Part shown: positions 10,674-22,800 of the stretch, in pieces
Position numbering within the stretch: position 1 is the first letter of the stretch
Layout of the letters: each line of letters begins with the position of its first letter
Assembly: GCF_007655135.1 (NCBI RefSeq)
Contig: NC_045130.1
Coordinates: forward strand, 12,710,001-12,774,000
Reading direction: 5' to 3'
Length of the DNA stretch: 64,000 nucleotides
From: Punica granatum
Taxonomy: Eukaryota > Streptophyta > Magnoliopsida > Myrtales > Lythraceae
The notes under the pieces: model-generated
Databases searched by the model: none
Seen by the model: the letters and a program-made list of their open reading frames with translations, nothing else
What the model was told of the DNA's origin: nothing
Program-made: the position numbers and the translations under genes

Positions 10674-13321
10674 ATGGGGGACGCAAGAAGGTCAGGTCAA
10701 TGGATGTTTGTTCTTGTGAACTTACTGGTGTTACTGCTCGGAGCACAAGGCTACGATGTCGGAATCACTTATCTCACCGAAGCTGTGCCCAAAGGAGCTG
10801 GTCAGTTTGAGTTCCCCTTCCTTCACCAATCCTTACTCCTATCATTAATTAAATCTATGTTTCTCCAATCTGTTTTCTTGTTCTAGTGGTTTGTGAATTT
10901 GAAACTTAAAACTTCGTTTTCCGCAGTCTGCTTGGATGGTAGTCCTCCGGCTTACCACTTCAGCGAGGGCTTCGGCGCCGGCATCGACAATTGGCTTGTC
11001 TTTTTCGAGGTCCTGTCTCTTCCTTCTCTAAGAAGATATCGGATTTCTTACTTTTGCTGATCAGAGGAAAATATATCTGAAAAAAAAAATTGTGAAAGTG
11101 CTGTCTTTTCTTTTTCAGCGACATGTAGATTGATCATTGTTCATATATTGGACTTGGCCTTAAAAAAATTCTTTACTTCTCTGGATTGTGTTAGATGTTG
11201 TGGTTGCGGTTTTTAAGATTGGTATTATTTTTAATAGTTTCAATTTGAATACGAGTTCTCATATGATTTCATCCGTATACAGGGAGGTGGTTGGTGCAAC
11301 AATGTCGCGGATTGCCTTTCCCGTAGAGACACAAGATTAGGTTCCTCCAAATATATGAAGAAGGTGCTTTCGTTCTCTGGGATATTTAGTAATAAGCAGA
11401 AATTCAATCCAGGTAATCTATGAATATCCGGACATGTGTTTATAATGAAAACTGAAGAACTTTCTGCCAAGAACAGAATTCTAGTTTCCTCAGCTCTCAA
11501 CTTAAGATTCGAAACAGCTTGACTTTGTTATGACATTGTAGACTTTTACAACTGGAACAAGATCAAGGTCAGATACTGCGATGGATCTTCTTACACTGGT
11601 GATGTGGAAGCTGTCGACCCCGTAAGTTCGTGACAACATGTACTGACATATAAAATGTAAGATGTTCTTGAGTTGAAGTAATTTTCTTTTCTTGGGTAAA
11701 TCTTGGTCAGGCAACTAATCTTCACTTCAGAGGAGCCAGAATTTTTCAAGCTATCATCGACAATCTGCTAGCAAGAGGGATGAAAAACGCCAAAAATGTA
11801 CAAACTGGTCCATTTTGTTCGCTTTTTCCCGACTGTCTCGATCAATCGTCCCTTCTCTTTTCCCCAGTTTGCTTGCTCTGACGATAAATTTTACTCGCCA
11901 CAGGCTATTCTCGCGGGATGTTCTGCTGGGGGGCTGACCACGATATTGCACTGCGACCGGTTCCGAGCTCTTCTCCCACGAGGAACAAAAGTTAAATGCT
12001 TTGCAGATGCGGGCTATTTCATCAACGCGTAAGTGGACAACATAAATCCTTGATTAAGTAAGAATGACTCTGCCTCATTCCTGAATTCAGTTAGCTTATC
12101 AAGTACTCTATTTTTCTGCATCAGCAAGGATGTCTCGGGAACGTTGCATATTGAAGAATTCTACAGTCAAGTAGTTGCAACACATGTACTCATCCTCACC
12201 ATTCTATCTCTTATTCTCCTTCCCATCTTTTAGTTCGTTCTTGATTTCCTTAATCTAATCAATTTTCTCAGAACTCAGCCAAGAATCTGCCTACTTCCTG
12301 CACATCAAGATTAAAACCGGGTTTGGTAAGTCACCAAATATGATCCATTGTTATATTTTCTTTTCATTGTGCTTCTTTTCAGCCCGGTTTTATAGTACCT
12401 AACAATAATATCCTGGAATGAAAATGACAGTGCTTCTTCCCGCAAAATGTGGCTTCACAAATTCAGACTCCAATATTCCTTCTAAATGCTGCATACGATT
12501 CGTGGCAGGTTAGCACGTTTATCGAAGTCCACTTGAAAATTTTCTGCACATATAGGATTGGGTTATAATCTCATTTCTAGTTGGTATACGAAAATCTCAA
12601 GTGGGATCAGGCATGTTCGTCATATTTCATAATTTCTTGGAGGTCCTAATATGAAAATAAGAACCTGCTCTCTGCATTCCAGATCAAGAATATTTTGGCA
12701 CCGGGTGTCGCTGATCCTCATGGAGCCTGGGGCAGCTGCAAGCTCAACATCAAGAAGTGTTCAACGGATCAGCTCAAAGTCATGCATGGTACGCTGCAAT
12801 AGCTTAATGCTTTCTAGGAATTACGATGTTGAAGTTTAACACTCTCATGCTTGTGCATCTCCAGAGTTTAGGATGGAGTTTCTGAAAGCACTTGGGGGAG
12901 TCGGTAGCTCCGTGTCCAGAGGGATGTTCATAGACGGTTGCTACGCTCATTGCCAGGCCGGAACGCAAGAGACTTGGTTAAGGGATGACTCGCCAAAGTT
13001 AGCTAACACGGTGAGAGAACCTTAATCTATTTTCTACTTTGCTACGGTCTCAACTAATCCATGTTCGAAAATTTGCCAATTTTCCTTAACCGAGCCGCCG
13101 GGCTACGCAGACATATATATATATATATATATACATACATATTTTTTTCTTTTTCTTTTTCTTTCCCTCCTAACGGTAACTTTTTTCTGCAGACAATTGC
13201 TAAGGCAGTGGGAGACTGGTACTACGATAGGAAACCTTTCGAGAAGATTGACTGCCCTTATCCCTGCAACCCGACATGCCACAACCGCAACTTCGATACT
13301 GATGCACTCTCTGAAGTTTAG
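10674..13321 (+). CDS. PAE: Pectin acetylesterase PAE1 (CE13/Notum-like family)
   Basis: A secreted enzyme that removes acetyl groups from pectin galacturonans in the cell wall. Twelve coding exons, all GT-AG: 10674-10800, 10927-11009, 11283-11412, 11542-11621, 11711-11797, 11904-12028, 12125-12185, 12272-12325, 12431-12508, 12683-12788, 12865-13010, 13193-13321. They give 401 residues, normal for plant PAEs. Residues 11-26 form a hydrophobic signal peptide ending near AQG. GGGWC (71-75) is the oxyanion-loop motif. The serine hydrolase triad is visible as Ser176 in GCSAGG, Asp272 in NAAYDSWQ and His339 in GCYAHC. A cysteine-rich C-terminus (CPYPCNPTC) follows. The start chosen is the ATG shared in position and context with PAE2; a longer reading frame upstream has no ATG. 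Hand comparison gives about 81% identity to PAE2. No breaks seen; likely functional. Confidence 0.93.
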
Positions 13322-13427
13322 ATCCGTCATATATTGAAATTATTCGATGATTGTCGTAATTAACTGTCAATTCTATATTTGAATAAGGTGATTGAAACCT
13401 CGGGATAGTTTTGCAAATTAGGGACTG

Positions 13428-13490
13428 GCATCTATAATGAAAGCCTTCTCGCCTTTAAGAATCACAATACTATGTGGGAATTCACACTCT
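13428..13490 (-). pseudogene. Relic of the last ALKBH8 exon
   Basis: On the minus strand this reads TGTGAATTCCCACATAGTA..TTGTGATTCTTAAAGG. It parallels the final ALKBH8 exon at 23555-23611 (TGTGAATTCCCGCAGTATTGTGACTCGCAAAG). It would encode CEFP and then, after a one-base insertion, a YCDS-like stretch, compared with CEFPQYCDSQ in the intact gene. Flanking bases on the low-coordinate side (CATCTATAATGAAAGCC versus CATCTGTAAAGCAACC) also align. The position, just after PAE1 and on the opposite strand, mirrors intact ALKBH8 after PAE2. The relic is short and frameshifted; the match was made by eye. Confidence 0.6.
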
Positions 13491-14069
13491 AAACCAATAA
13501 AATCTCTCTTTTTTAATCTTATCCGTACAATAATTAGTTTTCTTTTTTGTTTTCTTTGTCGGTGGATTGAAATATTAATTAATTATAATTTGCCATTTGC
13601 AACAATTAGAAGTGCAATCACATCGCTGCCACTAAAAACGGGAGGCATAGTGCCTTGAAATGGGAGGTCAGAAATTTCAAGTCACGCTATGACAATGTAA
13701 AGTGTCTGCATGTTTCAATAAGGATTAATTCAAAAAGGTTCGGTGCTTATTTTTTTTAAATAAAATATTAGATTTTGAATCTTATAAATAAAATAAATTT
13801 ATGATTAGGCTCGAACTGAATTAATTGGGCCATCGAGCTTTCGAATATCAGACTACACTCCGAAAAAAGTCTACACTTGCATGACTCGTATGCAAATTTC
13901 GTGTTGCTGAATTTGTGCTTAGCTATCTGTCGACACTTTGGATCGGCATCCCAGCCCTTTACAAAAAGTAAGTGAACATGCTCTTTCTTTCTATAAAGAA
14001 AAGTGAATCCTATCGCCTTGTTTGTTACTGAGAAAAAGTAAATACCATGTAGCCAAGACTTAAAGCGTA
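13491..14069. other. Intergenic, junction zone between duplicated units
   Basis: No gene seen. The match to the downstream side of PAE2/ALKBH8 ends near 13490, and the match to the 5' part of unit A resumes near 14070. The duplication junction should therefore lie in here. A weak dispersed-repeat remnant sits at about 13755-13860. Confidence 0.45.
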
Positions 14070-14355
14070 AGAAAAGAATCGTGACTTGCTTCCCGTACTT
14101 GGTAACGGTATCGTCCCGTATTGAACTTCTATATTAGCCCTTGAGAACATGAACATCTTTTCATAATTGATTTCCAATTTGGTGTCAAGACAAGCGCATG
14201 CATGCATCATTGTATGTTTTCAGCTAATAATAGATCTCGTGAAAGATTTATATTGCGGTCGGTGAAACAGATGCACAAATGGTTTCCAAAAGGTTCTTTT
14301 CAGCCAGCTAAGCTGTGCTTCCAAAATTAATGCAAGTATCTATCAATAATAATTG
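14070..14355. repeat. Duplicated block, 5' part of tandem unit B
   Basis: It matches 5690-6000 and more loosely 5030-5460 (shared CCTTGAGAACAT, TTTTCAGCTAATAATAGATCT, GATGCACAAAT, TTTTCAGCCAGCTAA, ATTAATGCAAGTAT). It is immediately followed by ACTAGTGAGG and a GC-rich inverted pair (14361-14395), similar to the Helitron-like termini at 39130 and 47985 read on the minus strand. Confidence 0.65.
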
Positions 14356-14859
14356 AGAACTAGTGAGGACCGTGTCCGCGATGCCTCCGCGAAGATATGC
14401 CAATTATTTATGTGGATGTTATAATATATTTTAAGTAAATTAAATCATATATATTAATTAGTAAATCTAACACGTAAAAAATTGTCATTTTTTAATTTGA
14501 TTAATTAATTATGTAATAATAGAATATAGGAATTATACGCGTATAAGTCAATAAAATATATAAAAAGGTTTCCTTATTAGTTAGAATCAACATATCAACG
14601 TATGGGTATGTAAAGTTTCCTTATTTAATTCAACTTTTGAAAATATATCGCACGAAGAATCAACAAAAAGTGTATAATATTATATGCATATATATCTATT
14701 CCAATTATGTATATACTATTGTGGTAATTTAAATATTATATTTCATTTTATTAAATTTAGACATTTCTTTTTAGTTGACTATAAATATGTGTTTTATACT
14801 ACTCGAGTTTTTCAACAAGTAACAAATGGTGGTTTCTTGGTTGCTTCTCCCCTATTTTT

Positions 14860-15380
14860 TTTAACGTATCTTCACATGCGAATTTTCTCGACTATATTTG
14901 AAACTCCCCGAGTAGCACTCCAAATTCAAGTTGTTTTTAACTCTCCTTTTCTTTTCTTTTTTAATGAATTGTCACATGCAGATTTTCTCCTCTATGATCA
15001 AAGCTCTTCATGTCCCAATCTAGAATCAAGTGATAAGGGATTCGATGGATCCTATAAATTCAATAAACGATAGGTTCTCTAATGAAGGTCGTTTCCCCCT
15101 TTTTTTGCGATGAATTGTCACATGTAGATTTTCTTCACTATAAATTCAATAAACGATAGGTTCTCTAATGAAGGTCGTTTCCCTCCCTTTTTTGTGATGC
15201 ATTGTCACATGCATATTTTTCTACTGTGTTTGACAAGAATAAATAGTAGGTTCTCTAATTAAGGTCGTTCTCCTTTTTTATTTTTGATGAATTTTGACAT
15301 GCAAATTTCTCCACCATGTTTGAAGCTCCCCAAGTCGCATTCCAGATTCAAGTGGTGAGGAATTCCATCGACTCTATAAA
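14860..15380. repeat. Degenerate tandem array, about 90-bp unit, roughly five copies
   Basis: A unit containing TGAATTGTCACATGCAGATTTTC and then AGGTTCTCTAATGAAGGTCG recurs at about 14868, 14965, 15110, 15198 and 15290. The second and third copies are nearly identical over CAATAAACGATAGGTTCTC. An open frame of 129 codons crosses part of it but looks incidental. Confidence 0.65.
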
Positions 15381-15598
15381 TGCTACCCTACAATGAGATA
15401 GAACAATTTATATAAGAGATGATCCAATAATATATATATATATATATATATATTTTTCTTAGGAGTTTTGATCAACGACTCAAATTTTCATTAGGGTTGT
15501 TATGATATCTATAACTATGTCACATGGAAAAATTATTGTATGAACAGCGAGAAATGCTACCCTACAATGAGACAGAACAATTTATATAAGAGATGATC

Positions 15599-15643
<45 letters not shown>

Positions 15644-15745
15644 CTTAGGAGTTTTGATCAACGCCTCAAATTTTCATTAGGGTTGTTACAATATCTATAA
15701 CTATGTCACATGAAAAAATTATTGTATGAACAACTAGATATCAAT
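15381..15745. repeat. Two-copy tandem duplication, about 175-bp unit, each with a (TA)n tract
   Basis: CTACCCTACAATGAGA..AGAACAATTTATATAAGAG begins both copies (about 15383 and 15556). Each continues through a (TA)n run (15430-15452; 15603-15641), CTTAGGAGTTTTGATCAACG and TATGTCACATG to ATTGTATGAACA. The copies differ at a few bases and in TA length, so the duplication is recent relative to nearby repeats. Confidence 0.8.
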
Positions 15746-16714
15746 TTTTTTTATTATTTTATCTAAAATAATTATTTTTTTATAGAATTATTGGATTTTT
15801 GTTCAATAAAAGGACAAAATTTCCTTATTTTAATATTTAACTGTTTCACAAATAATTTTCTCATAATAATGAGATACTATATAAATATATTGAAATATTG
15901 ATTTTTGATATTTTGAATTGATGATTATTTTGTGTTATTGGATATTGTATAGTTTTGGAAAATTTTATTTTGCGCTAGACATCATATCCAAGAAATCGAG
16001 AGTTAATAATTATGAAGTTAAAGATATACAGTTCCGAATGTACACTATCCATTAAATATTGAATACAATTTTTTACAATCTATAATAATTATATATATAT
16101 ATATATCAAACTGCAAGTTATAAATACTCTATATATGTCTTATTTTCCTAAGCTAATTTCTTAAATTTTGTTTCTTTTTTTAATTTAAATATACATTTTC
16201 CAATTGTTCTTGCTTTTCTAAAATAACATTTTAGATTATGTGATTGCAACTTGGAACCTTGATCAGCCTATATTAAACGTATTTGTTTTCACTTGGCATA
16301 GCAAAAGCAATAATTCCCAACACAAACTAAATTATCACAATATAATATTATAACATGATTATTTTAATTGAGAAAATTAGAAACATTTCCCATGCAATGT
16401 GTGGGTTTTCTTCTAGTATAGCCTAATAGAATAAGCTATATATATTTCTCAATTATCTAAATACCTAGACTTATGTGTTTATTGTGAAAAAAAATACTTC
16501 CTTCTCCAATTGATATCATATTGAGAAAGGGAGGCAAAAAGAATGAGCAGTAGTTTGAAAACTTGTTGTGAAATCGACAAAAAGTGCATGGATTGAAATA
16601 GTTTTGTGGATTGTTTATTAAAAGTATTTTTGGCACCTAAAAATGTATTAATTGTTAAAAATAAAATAAAACAAATGTGAAAATAAATAATAAATAAATG
16701 AGGCAAAATGTATG
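15746..16714. other. AT-rich intergenic stretch
   Basis: Very AT-rich with short (TA)n runs (for example 16090-16108). No gene, promoter or recognisable element. Confidence 0.5.
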
Positions 16715-16797
16715 ATTGTGAATGGAAGGACTTGAACTCAAGACCATCAAATAAGTGCAAAAGGGATCTTAACACCCAGCCACGCCCTTTGATTTTG
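16715..16797 (-). repeat. tRNA-like (SINE-derived) segment
   Basis: On the minus strand it reads GGGCGTGGCTGGGTGTTAAG (A-box-like), then, about 40 bases on, GAGTTCAAGTCCTTCC (B-box-like). The acceptor stem does not pair well and the anticodon arm is irregular, so it is a tRNA-derived retroposon fragment rather than a tRNA gene. Confidence 0.5.
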
Positions 16798-17324
16798 TCT
16801 GAGGCATCTAATTCACCTTTTTTATATAGATATAATAGAAAGGCAAAATTATAATAACTTGACACCTGTCCACATATACAAGAGTTTTAGTTTGTTTTAA
16901 TGATGTGAGACTAAGGTTTGGCATATATATATATATATATATATGTATATGATGGAGACAAAGGTGCCTGCGTGCACTTGTTTGAAGTAATACAGTTCTC
17001 AAGAAATTTTCCTGGGCTTGGTCCTCAGAAAATTGAAAAGCTGTATTCAGCCGATATGAAAGATTACATATAAATTTCAGAGAGAGAGAGAGAGAGAGAT
17101 TTTTTAATTTCCATGAATGTCGTTGCCTAGATGTATTTTGCTTATGATTTATTCGGTCGTAGGGATTTTCACCGTCAAATTAATAAATTATTTATTTATT
17201 CATCTATAATTATAATTCAATAATTTAAAAAGTGATTATATAAAAAAAAAAATGTTTTGTACCATAAATTTTTTTCCATCACATAGAAAATTTATCTCCT
17301 TCAATTGATCTGAAAATTGGAAAA

Positions 17325-17545
17325 TCGTTACCGGGTGACAGCTGACATGTTCAATTCAAAGTTAGAAACCTATAAAGATTTTGCCTTTACCCTTTAGGTT
17401 TTTGGTGGAACTAAAAGGAAGCCTAAAGATAGAAGACAGCTAAAAATCAATAATACGAGCAAAAGGCGACACAGTGCATGGGGCATAAGTCAACGGGCCC
17501 CACTCTTGCAGACCACCGTCAATTTACACGATCTAACATTTCAGT
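17325..17545. repeat. Duplicated promoter-distal block, unit B (matches 8801-9060)
   Basis: It aligns by eye with 8801-9060 in the same order (CGGGTGACAGCT; AAAGGCGACACAGTGCATGGGGCA; GGCCCCACTCTTGCAGACCACCGTC; ACGATCTAA). It lies about 2.3 kb upstream of PAE2, compared with about 1.7 kb for the PAE1 counterpart. The extra length in unit B is largely accounted for by the SINE copies and poly-C tract at 18.0-19.2 kb. Confidence 0.6.
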
Positions 17546-18030
17546 ACAGGCAGTAATAGGGATTTATTCAAATGAACGCTTATTTCGCTAAAATAAGTTC
17601 TCGAATTCGAATTTTTATAAATGTAAAAAATTCACATTGTGAGAACTTTATTCCGATTGACCTTCGAATTGTTCGGTTAACAATAGATTTGATGGCCTTC
17701 AACCCCTAAGTCACATACCAAAAAAAATAAAAAAATCTTAGGTTTGAATTTTATAAATAAAAAAATTATAATTAAAAAAATTATTTTATAATAGGCCAAC
17801 CCGACCTGCATTTTCAAAAACCTATTGTGCTTTCTTATACTAGGTAATACACATCGAGAAGACTTTCAAGTCAAGCAAGGCCTCGATCTACATGTATTTA
17901 TACAGTGACATGGTGTCACAATGGCACGCAATTTGTGATCGTTGGATCATGAGGTGAGTCACTTCACTAAATCTTTTTTTTTTTCTGTATATACCGTGAT
18001 ATCTGAAAATTCAATAAGTCTTAAAAGATG

Positions 18031-18145
18031 GTATAGCGTAATGATGTACGCCCCACCTGTTGACCTAGAGGTCACAAGTTTAATACATAGTGGAATTACT
18101 TGTGTCAATTTATTAATTATTTAGAATTTTTCTTTTATTATATTA
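18031..18145 (+). mobile_element. tRNA-derived SINE copy, degraded
   Basis: GTATAGCGTAATGATGTACG is followed by CACCTGTTGACCTAGAGGTC and AAGTTTAATAC (B-box position), then TTTATTAATTATTTAGAATT. It shares order and spacing with the copies at 18991-19192 and 33695-33853. The tail is AT-rich and no target-site duplication is evident. Confidence 0.55.
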
Positions 18146-18853
18146 TATATTAAACTTCCTTTGTAAGCGAAAGTTTAATAAATCTCGACTAATATTCAAT
18201 CTAGCCGAGTCGGCCATTAAAGAATAAAACTCTCGCAGGCAAGAATTTTTTCCATTAACTATATTCAAATCAAAATCTTATTTAAGGGAACAAGCGTAGA
18301 ATCAATTAACTAACCATTTTCAATTGAATCTCAATTTATTCTTTAAAGCAATTATCTTCGTAGCAATGAGTCGCAAGCAAGCCCCCACCACCACCTCACC
18401 ATCTCGAAATGAGCCACCAACCATCCCTAGCTCTACAACAGCGCGCGAGAAGGACCACAGAGAACTTTTCCCAAGCCACAAATACATCAATAATCTCTTG
18501 ACAACACATCAATTGCGATCACTCCTAACTAACATTGACATTGGTTCCGTAGCTGAAAATGAAATGTGTATCCGAGCACAATAATTGACAACTCATAACA
18601 GTTCTTTCCATGATAAAGGATCACTATAACTGAACTCTGAGCAGAAGAGAAAGCAAAACGCATGCAGACGTAATGAATCGATAATTTCTCTTAAAACTCC
18701 CCTTCAGACATTTTTTTTCCCTTATTGATTTTTCAGTTACGAACGAGACACATAATTTTGGATGACAATATGAGAAGAGATAATAAAAGGTAGTGCACTG
18801 GTGCTGCAGAATTTTCCCTGATAATTTTCCTTAAAGTTCCTTTTTCAGGCGCT

Positions 18854-18854
<1 letters not shown>

Positions 18855-18898
<44 letters not shown>
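18855..18898. repeat. Poly-C homopolymer, 44 bases
   Basis: An uninterrupted run of 44 C follows CAGGCGCTT and is followed by a T-rich run. This is exceptional in AT-rich plant intergenic DNA. The opposite strand is a G44 tract capable of G-quadruplex formation, and the C strand of i-motif formation. It lies about 0.95 kb upstream of the PAE2 start. Its length may be a sequencing or assembly estimate. Confidence 0.95.
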
Positions 18899-18990
18899 TT
18901 TTAATTTTTTTTGGAGATTTTACATATAATAAGGGATAAACTGATGATTGAGATGATTAGCGATGAAAAACTACTTGTCTCGTCAAAAAA

Positions 18991-19192
18991 GAGAGTATAG
19001 TGTAGTAATGCACGCCTTCGCCTGTTGATCTGGAGGTCGTAAGTTCGATACCTACCACACTATTACATTTCACCACGTAAAGCAGATCCCTTGTTAATTT
19101 AAAGGTTACAGGCATGATAATTATGTGGAATTATCAATGTCTCTTTATTAATTATTTATGATTTTATCTTCATTATTAAAAAAAAAAAAGGG
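18991..19192 (+). mobile_element. tRNA-derived SINE copy with poly-A tail
   Basis: The 5' part reads ATAGTGTAGTAATGCACGCC (A-box region), then CTGGAGGTCGTAAGTTCGATACC (B-box with GTTCGATACC). It continues to TTTATTAATTATTTATGATT and ends in a run of A at 19179-19190. The order matches the copies at 18031 and 33704. A target-site duplication was not found. Confidence 0.65.
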
Positions 19193-19851
19193 CAGCTAGA
19201 GGAGAGAGACAGAGATCACTTGCATTAGTACTGACAGACAAATTTATTAAGACAATGCATTTCATGGGTCCGTCGACATTTTTCTTTACTATAATTGTAT
19301 GTATCTTTGCGGTTATCCTCTTCTTCTCTTGTTTCTTGTTGAGCGTTTTGTCTTCTCTCTCTCTCTCTCTAGTCTCGGGTAAGGCTTCTCCTCATAGACG
19401 TCTCTTCGTTTGTCATGTTTTTCAACTCTCTGGCTTTAGTAAAGTAACTACTCCCCATTGCCCTGTCAAGATCAAGCGGAAAAAAAAAAAAAGGCACTTG
19501 CTTCTCTTTAAAGAAGCTTTAAGCCATTACCCAGCCGGGATTTTACCCCGTCTTCCATCGCAACGAGCCCATTGGAGGAATTGCTGAAGTGGGTCTTCAC
19601 TCTATCGGGCTGCTACTTTCTCTGTCATTGACTGCATGTTTCCTCCTCAAGAAAGAATTTGTCCTTGCTTTGCTTCTCTGTTTTGCGTTGTCATTAGTCC
19701 ATGCACAATGTTGTTAGCTGTTTTCTTGATGGGCACTTCTTCTACATTCGCCAATCTTACGTGCCTTTTATATGGAATTTGAGCAATTTTGCCTGCAAAT
19801 GTCTCTCTTCCTCTGAATTTACTCGTGCTTGCTGCTTGATATTTGACAGAA
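19193..19851 (+). promoter_or_regulatory. PAE2 upstream and leader region
   Basis: GTCTTCCATCGCAACGAGCCCATTGG..GCTGAAGTGGGTC (19550-19598) matches the PAE1 leader at 10440-10480. An acceptor-like ATTTGACAG ends two bases before the PAE2 ATG, suggesting a 5'-UTR intron. A CT-rich run lies at 19355-19372. I see no clear TATA box. Confidence 0.4.
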
Positions 19852-22800
19852 ATGGGGGATGCAAGAATGTTTGGCCAACGGATGTTTGTCGTCGCGAGCT
19901 TGCTGGTGTTACTGCTCAGAGCAGAAGGCATCAATGTGGGAATCACTTATGTCACAGAAGCTGTGGCCAAAGGAGCTGGTGGGTTCAGTTCCCCTTCATT
20001 TACACTGCATGACATTTCTCCAATCTGTCTTCTTATTTTAGTAGTTTGTGGATTTGAAACTTAAACCACCCGTTTGCAGTATGTCTGGATGGTAGTCCTC
20101 CAGCTTACCACTTCAGTGCGGGCTCCGGCGCTGGGATCAACAACTGGCTTGTTCATTTCGAGGTTTCCTCTTCTTTCCCTGCGAAGATCAGTTTACTTAA
20201 TTACTTTTATTGATGGGAGAGTACTGTCTCTTTCTTTCCGCATTAGACCGATACGTAGATTGATTGTTCAGCTTGTTAGCATGACCAAATCAGGATTGAT
20301 GCATAGATTGAACTTGGCCATGATAATAATTCTTTATTTCTTGGGATTGTGTAAGATGCTGTGGTTCCGGTTTTAAATTTCGATGAAGTGTGACAGATTA
20401 AGATGTAAAATTGGTTGCCAAGATCATTTCTTTTCCACCTGAATTTGATATTTTCTGTAATAGGTTTTTATGATGCGAGTACTTGTATGATTTTTCACGA
20501 TAGGGAGGTGGTTGGTGCAACAATGTCACGACTTGCCTTTCCCGTACTGACACGAGATTAGGTTCCTCTAGAAAAATGCTGAAAGTAGTTGCATTCTCGG
20601 GGATACTAAGTAATAAACAGACACTCAATCCAGGTAATCTATGAATATCTTCGAGATGTGTTATTTTCTTTTCTCTTTTGTGTGAACACCAGCTTTACAC
20701 CGAATATCTTCACACCTGAAGGCCTGTTCTGTTTCAGTTTTCCACAAGTTTCCTCGTTTTTCTCTGGAAGAACATTTGAAAAATGGGCAGATCAAGAAAC
20801 TTTTCTTCGTATTTTTGATGCCTTTTGAAAAAAGAGCAGAAAACTGAAAACTGAAGAACTTTCCGCCAAAAAAAAAACAAAAGAAAAAAAAGAAAGAGAA
20901 CTTGAGTTTCCTAGCTGACAACTTTCTGAAATTGTAGACTTTTACAAGTGGAACCGAATCAAGGTCAGATACTGTGATGGGGCTTCTTACACTGGTGATG
21001 TGGAAGCCGTCGACCCTGTAAGTTCGTGACAGCATCCGCTAACATTTTTCATGGTGGTCTGGAATTGAAGTAATCTTCCTTCCCTGGGTAATCTTGATCA
21101 GGCGACTAATCTTCACTTCCGAGGGGCCAGAGTTTTCCATGCCATCATCGACAATCTGCTAGCAAGAGGGATGAAAAATGCTGAAAATGTACAAATTGGT
21201 CCATTTAGTCCACCTTTTTCTCAACTGCCTTGATCGGTGTTCCTTTTTCTGCAATTTGCTTGCTCTGATGGTATATTTGAATCATGACAGGCTATAATCT
21301 CGGGATGTTCTGCGGGTGGCCTGACCTCTATATTGCACTGCGACCGCTTCCGAGCTCTTCTCCCACCGAGTACAAAAGTTAAATGCCTTGCAGATGCAGG
21401 TTATTTCATCAACGCGTAAGCTCAGAAAGTAAATCCTTAGTTAGTTAATTGATTCTTGCTCATTCCTAAATTCGTTTTAACATATCGAGTGCTCTCCTTT
21501 TATGCATCAGCAAGGATGTCTCGGGAGCGTCGCATATTGAAGAATTCTACAGTCAAGTGGTTGCAACACATGTACTCATTCTCACCATTCTACCACTTTT
21601 CTCCTTCCTGTCTTTTGGTCTGCTATCTGATCGCTTAATTCGATCAAATTTCACAGGGCTCAGCGAAGAATCTACCAACTTCCTGCACATCAAGATTGAA
21701 CCCAGGTTTGGTAAGTGACTGGGATTTGCTTTATCGTTATATTTGCTTTTCGTTGTGTTTCTTGTCAGCTCAGTTATGCCATACTTACGGGTAATCCTGG
21801 AACCAAAATGACAGTGCTTCTTCCCGCAAAATGTAGTCACACAAATTCAGACACCAATATTCCTTCTGAATGCTGCATACGATTCGTGGCAGGTCAGCAT
21901 TCTTATCATTTTCACTTAGAAAATTTTCTGTATAGATAAGCATTCTGCAGTTTTGGGTTCTAATCTCCTTTATATCTGGTATCCGAAAATCTTATGAAGA
22001 TCACAAATACTTGTCCCACGACCTTTTTATGATCTCAATTAACTGTTTGCAGCTATTTTATATTGGTCAAATATTTGCAGCTAATTGCTTTTTGCTTCTC
22101 TAGCTCTCTGCAACATTTAGTTCTCTTTAAATCTAGAAAACCTTGGAAAAGAATTCCGAATTGTTATCTTGATAGGGAAATGAGAAAACTAGGAAAAACT
22201 GTTTCCCATTGGATTTCGGTTCACGATCCACGAGGCTTTATTTAATCAAGAGCGCAATCAGGCATGTTCTCCAAATATGTTGTTGATTAACAGGAGAATT
22301 GGAAAACAACTGCATTTTCAGCATATTCTCGTAGTTTCGCTGCAGTCCTAATATGAAAGAAACCTGTTCTTTGCGTTCCAGATCAAGAATATTTTGGCAC
22401 CAGGTGTTGCCGATCCCCATGGAACCTGGCACAGCTGCAAGCTCGACATCGAGAAGTGTTCACCGGACCAGCTCAAAATCATGCAAGGTAGTAATGGCTT
22501 CATACATACTAAGAACTACAGTTTTGCAATTAACCATCCCATGTTTACCTGTATTGTCTCTGCCCGATACATATCCAGCTTTTCGGATGGAATTTCTGAA
22601 TGCATTGAGTGGAGTCGGTAGCTCTCCATCCACAGGGATGTTCATAGATGCCTGTTACGCTCATTGCCAATCCGAAACACAAGAGACTTGGTTAAGGGAC
22701 GACTCCCCGGAATTAGCTAAGACAGTGAGATGACCTTCCTCTATTTTCAACTCTATCCTGTCACAAGGACAATATTTTCGAGATTTCAAATTTTCTGTAT

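Noticed and set aside
14684..15073. 129-codon + strand frame
   Set aside because: It runs through a degenerate tandem array and the residue pattern is dominated by AT-rich codons.
16715..16797. Possible tRNA gene on the minus strand
   Set aside because: A/B-box-like motifs only; poor cloverleaf, so listed as SINE-derived.
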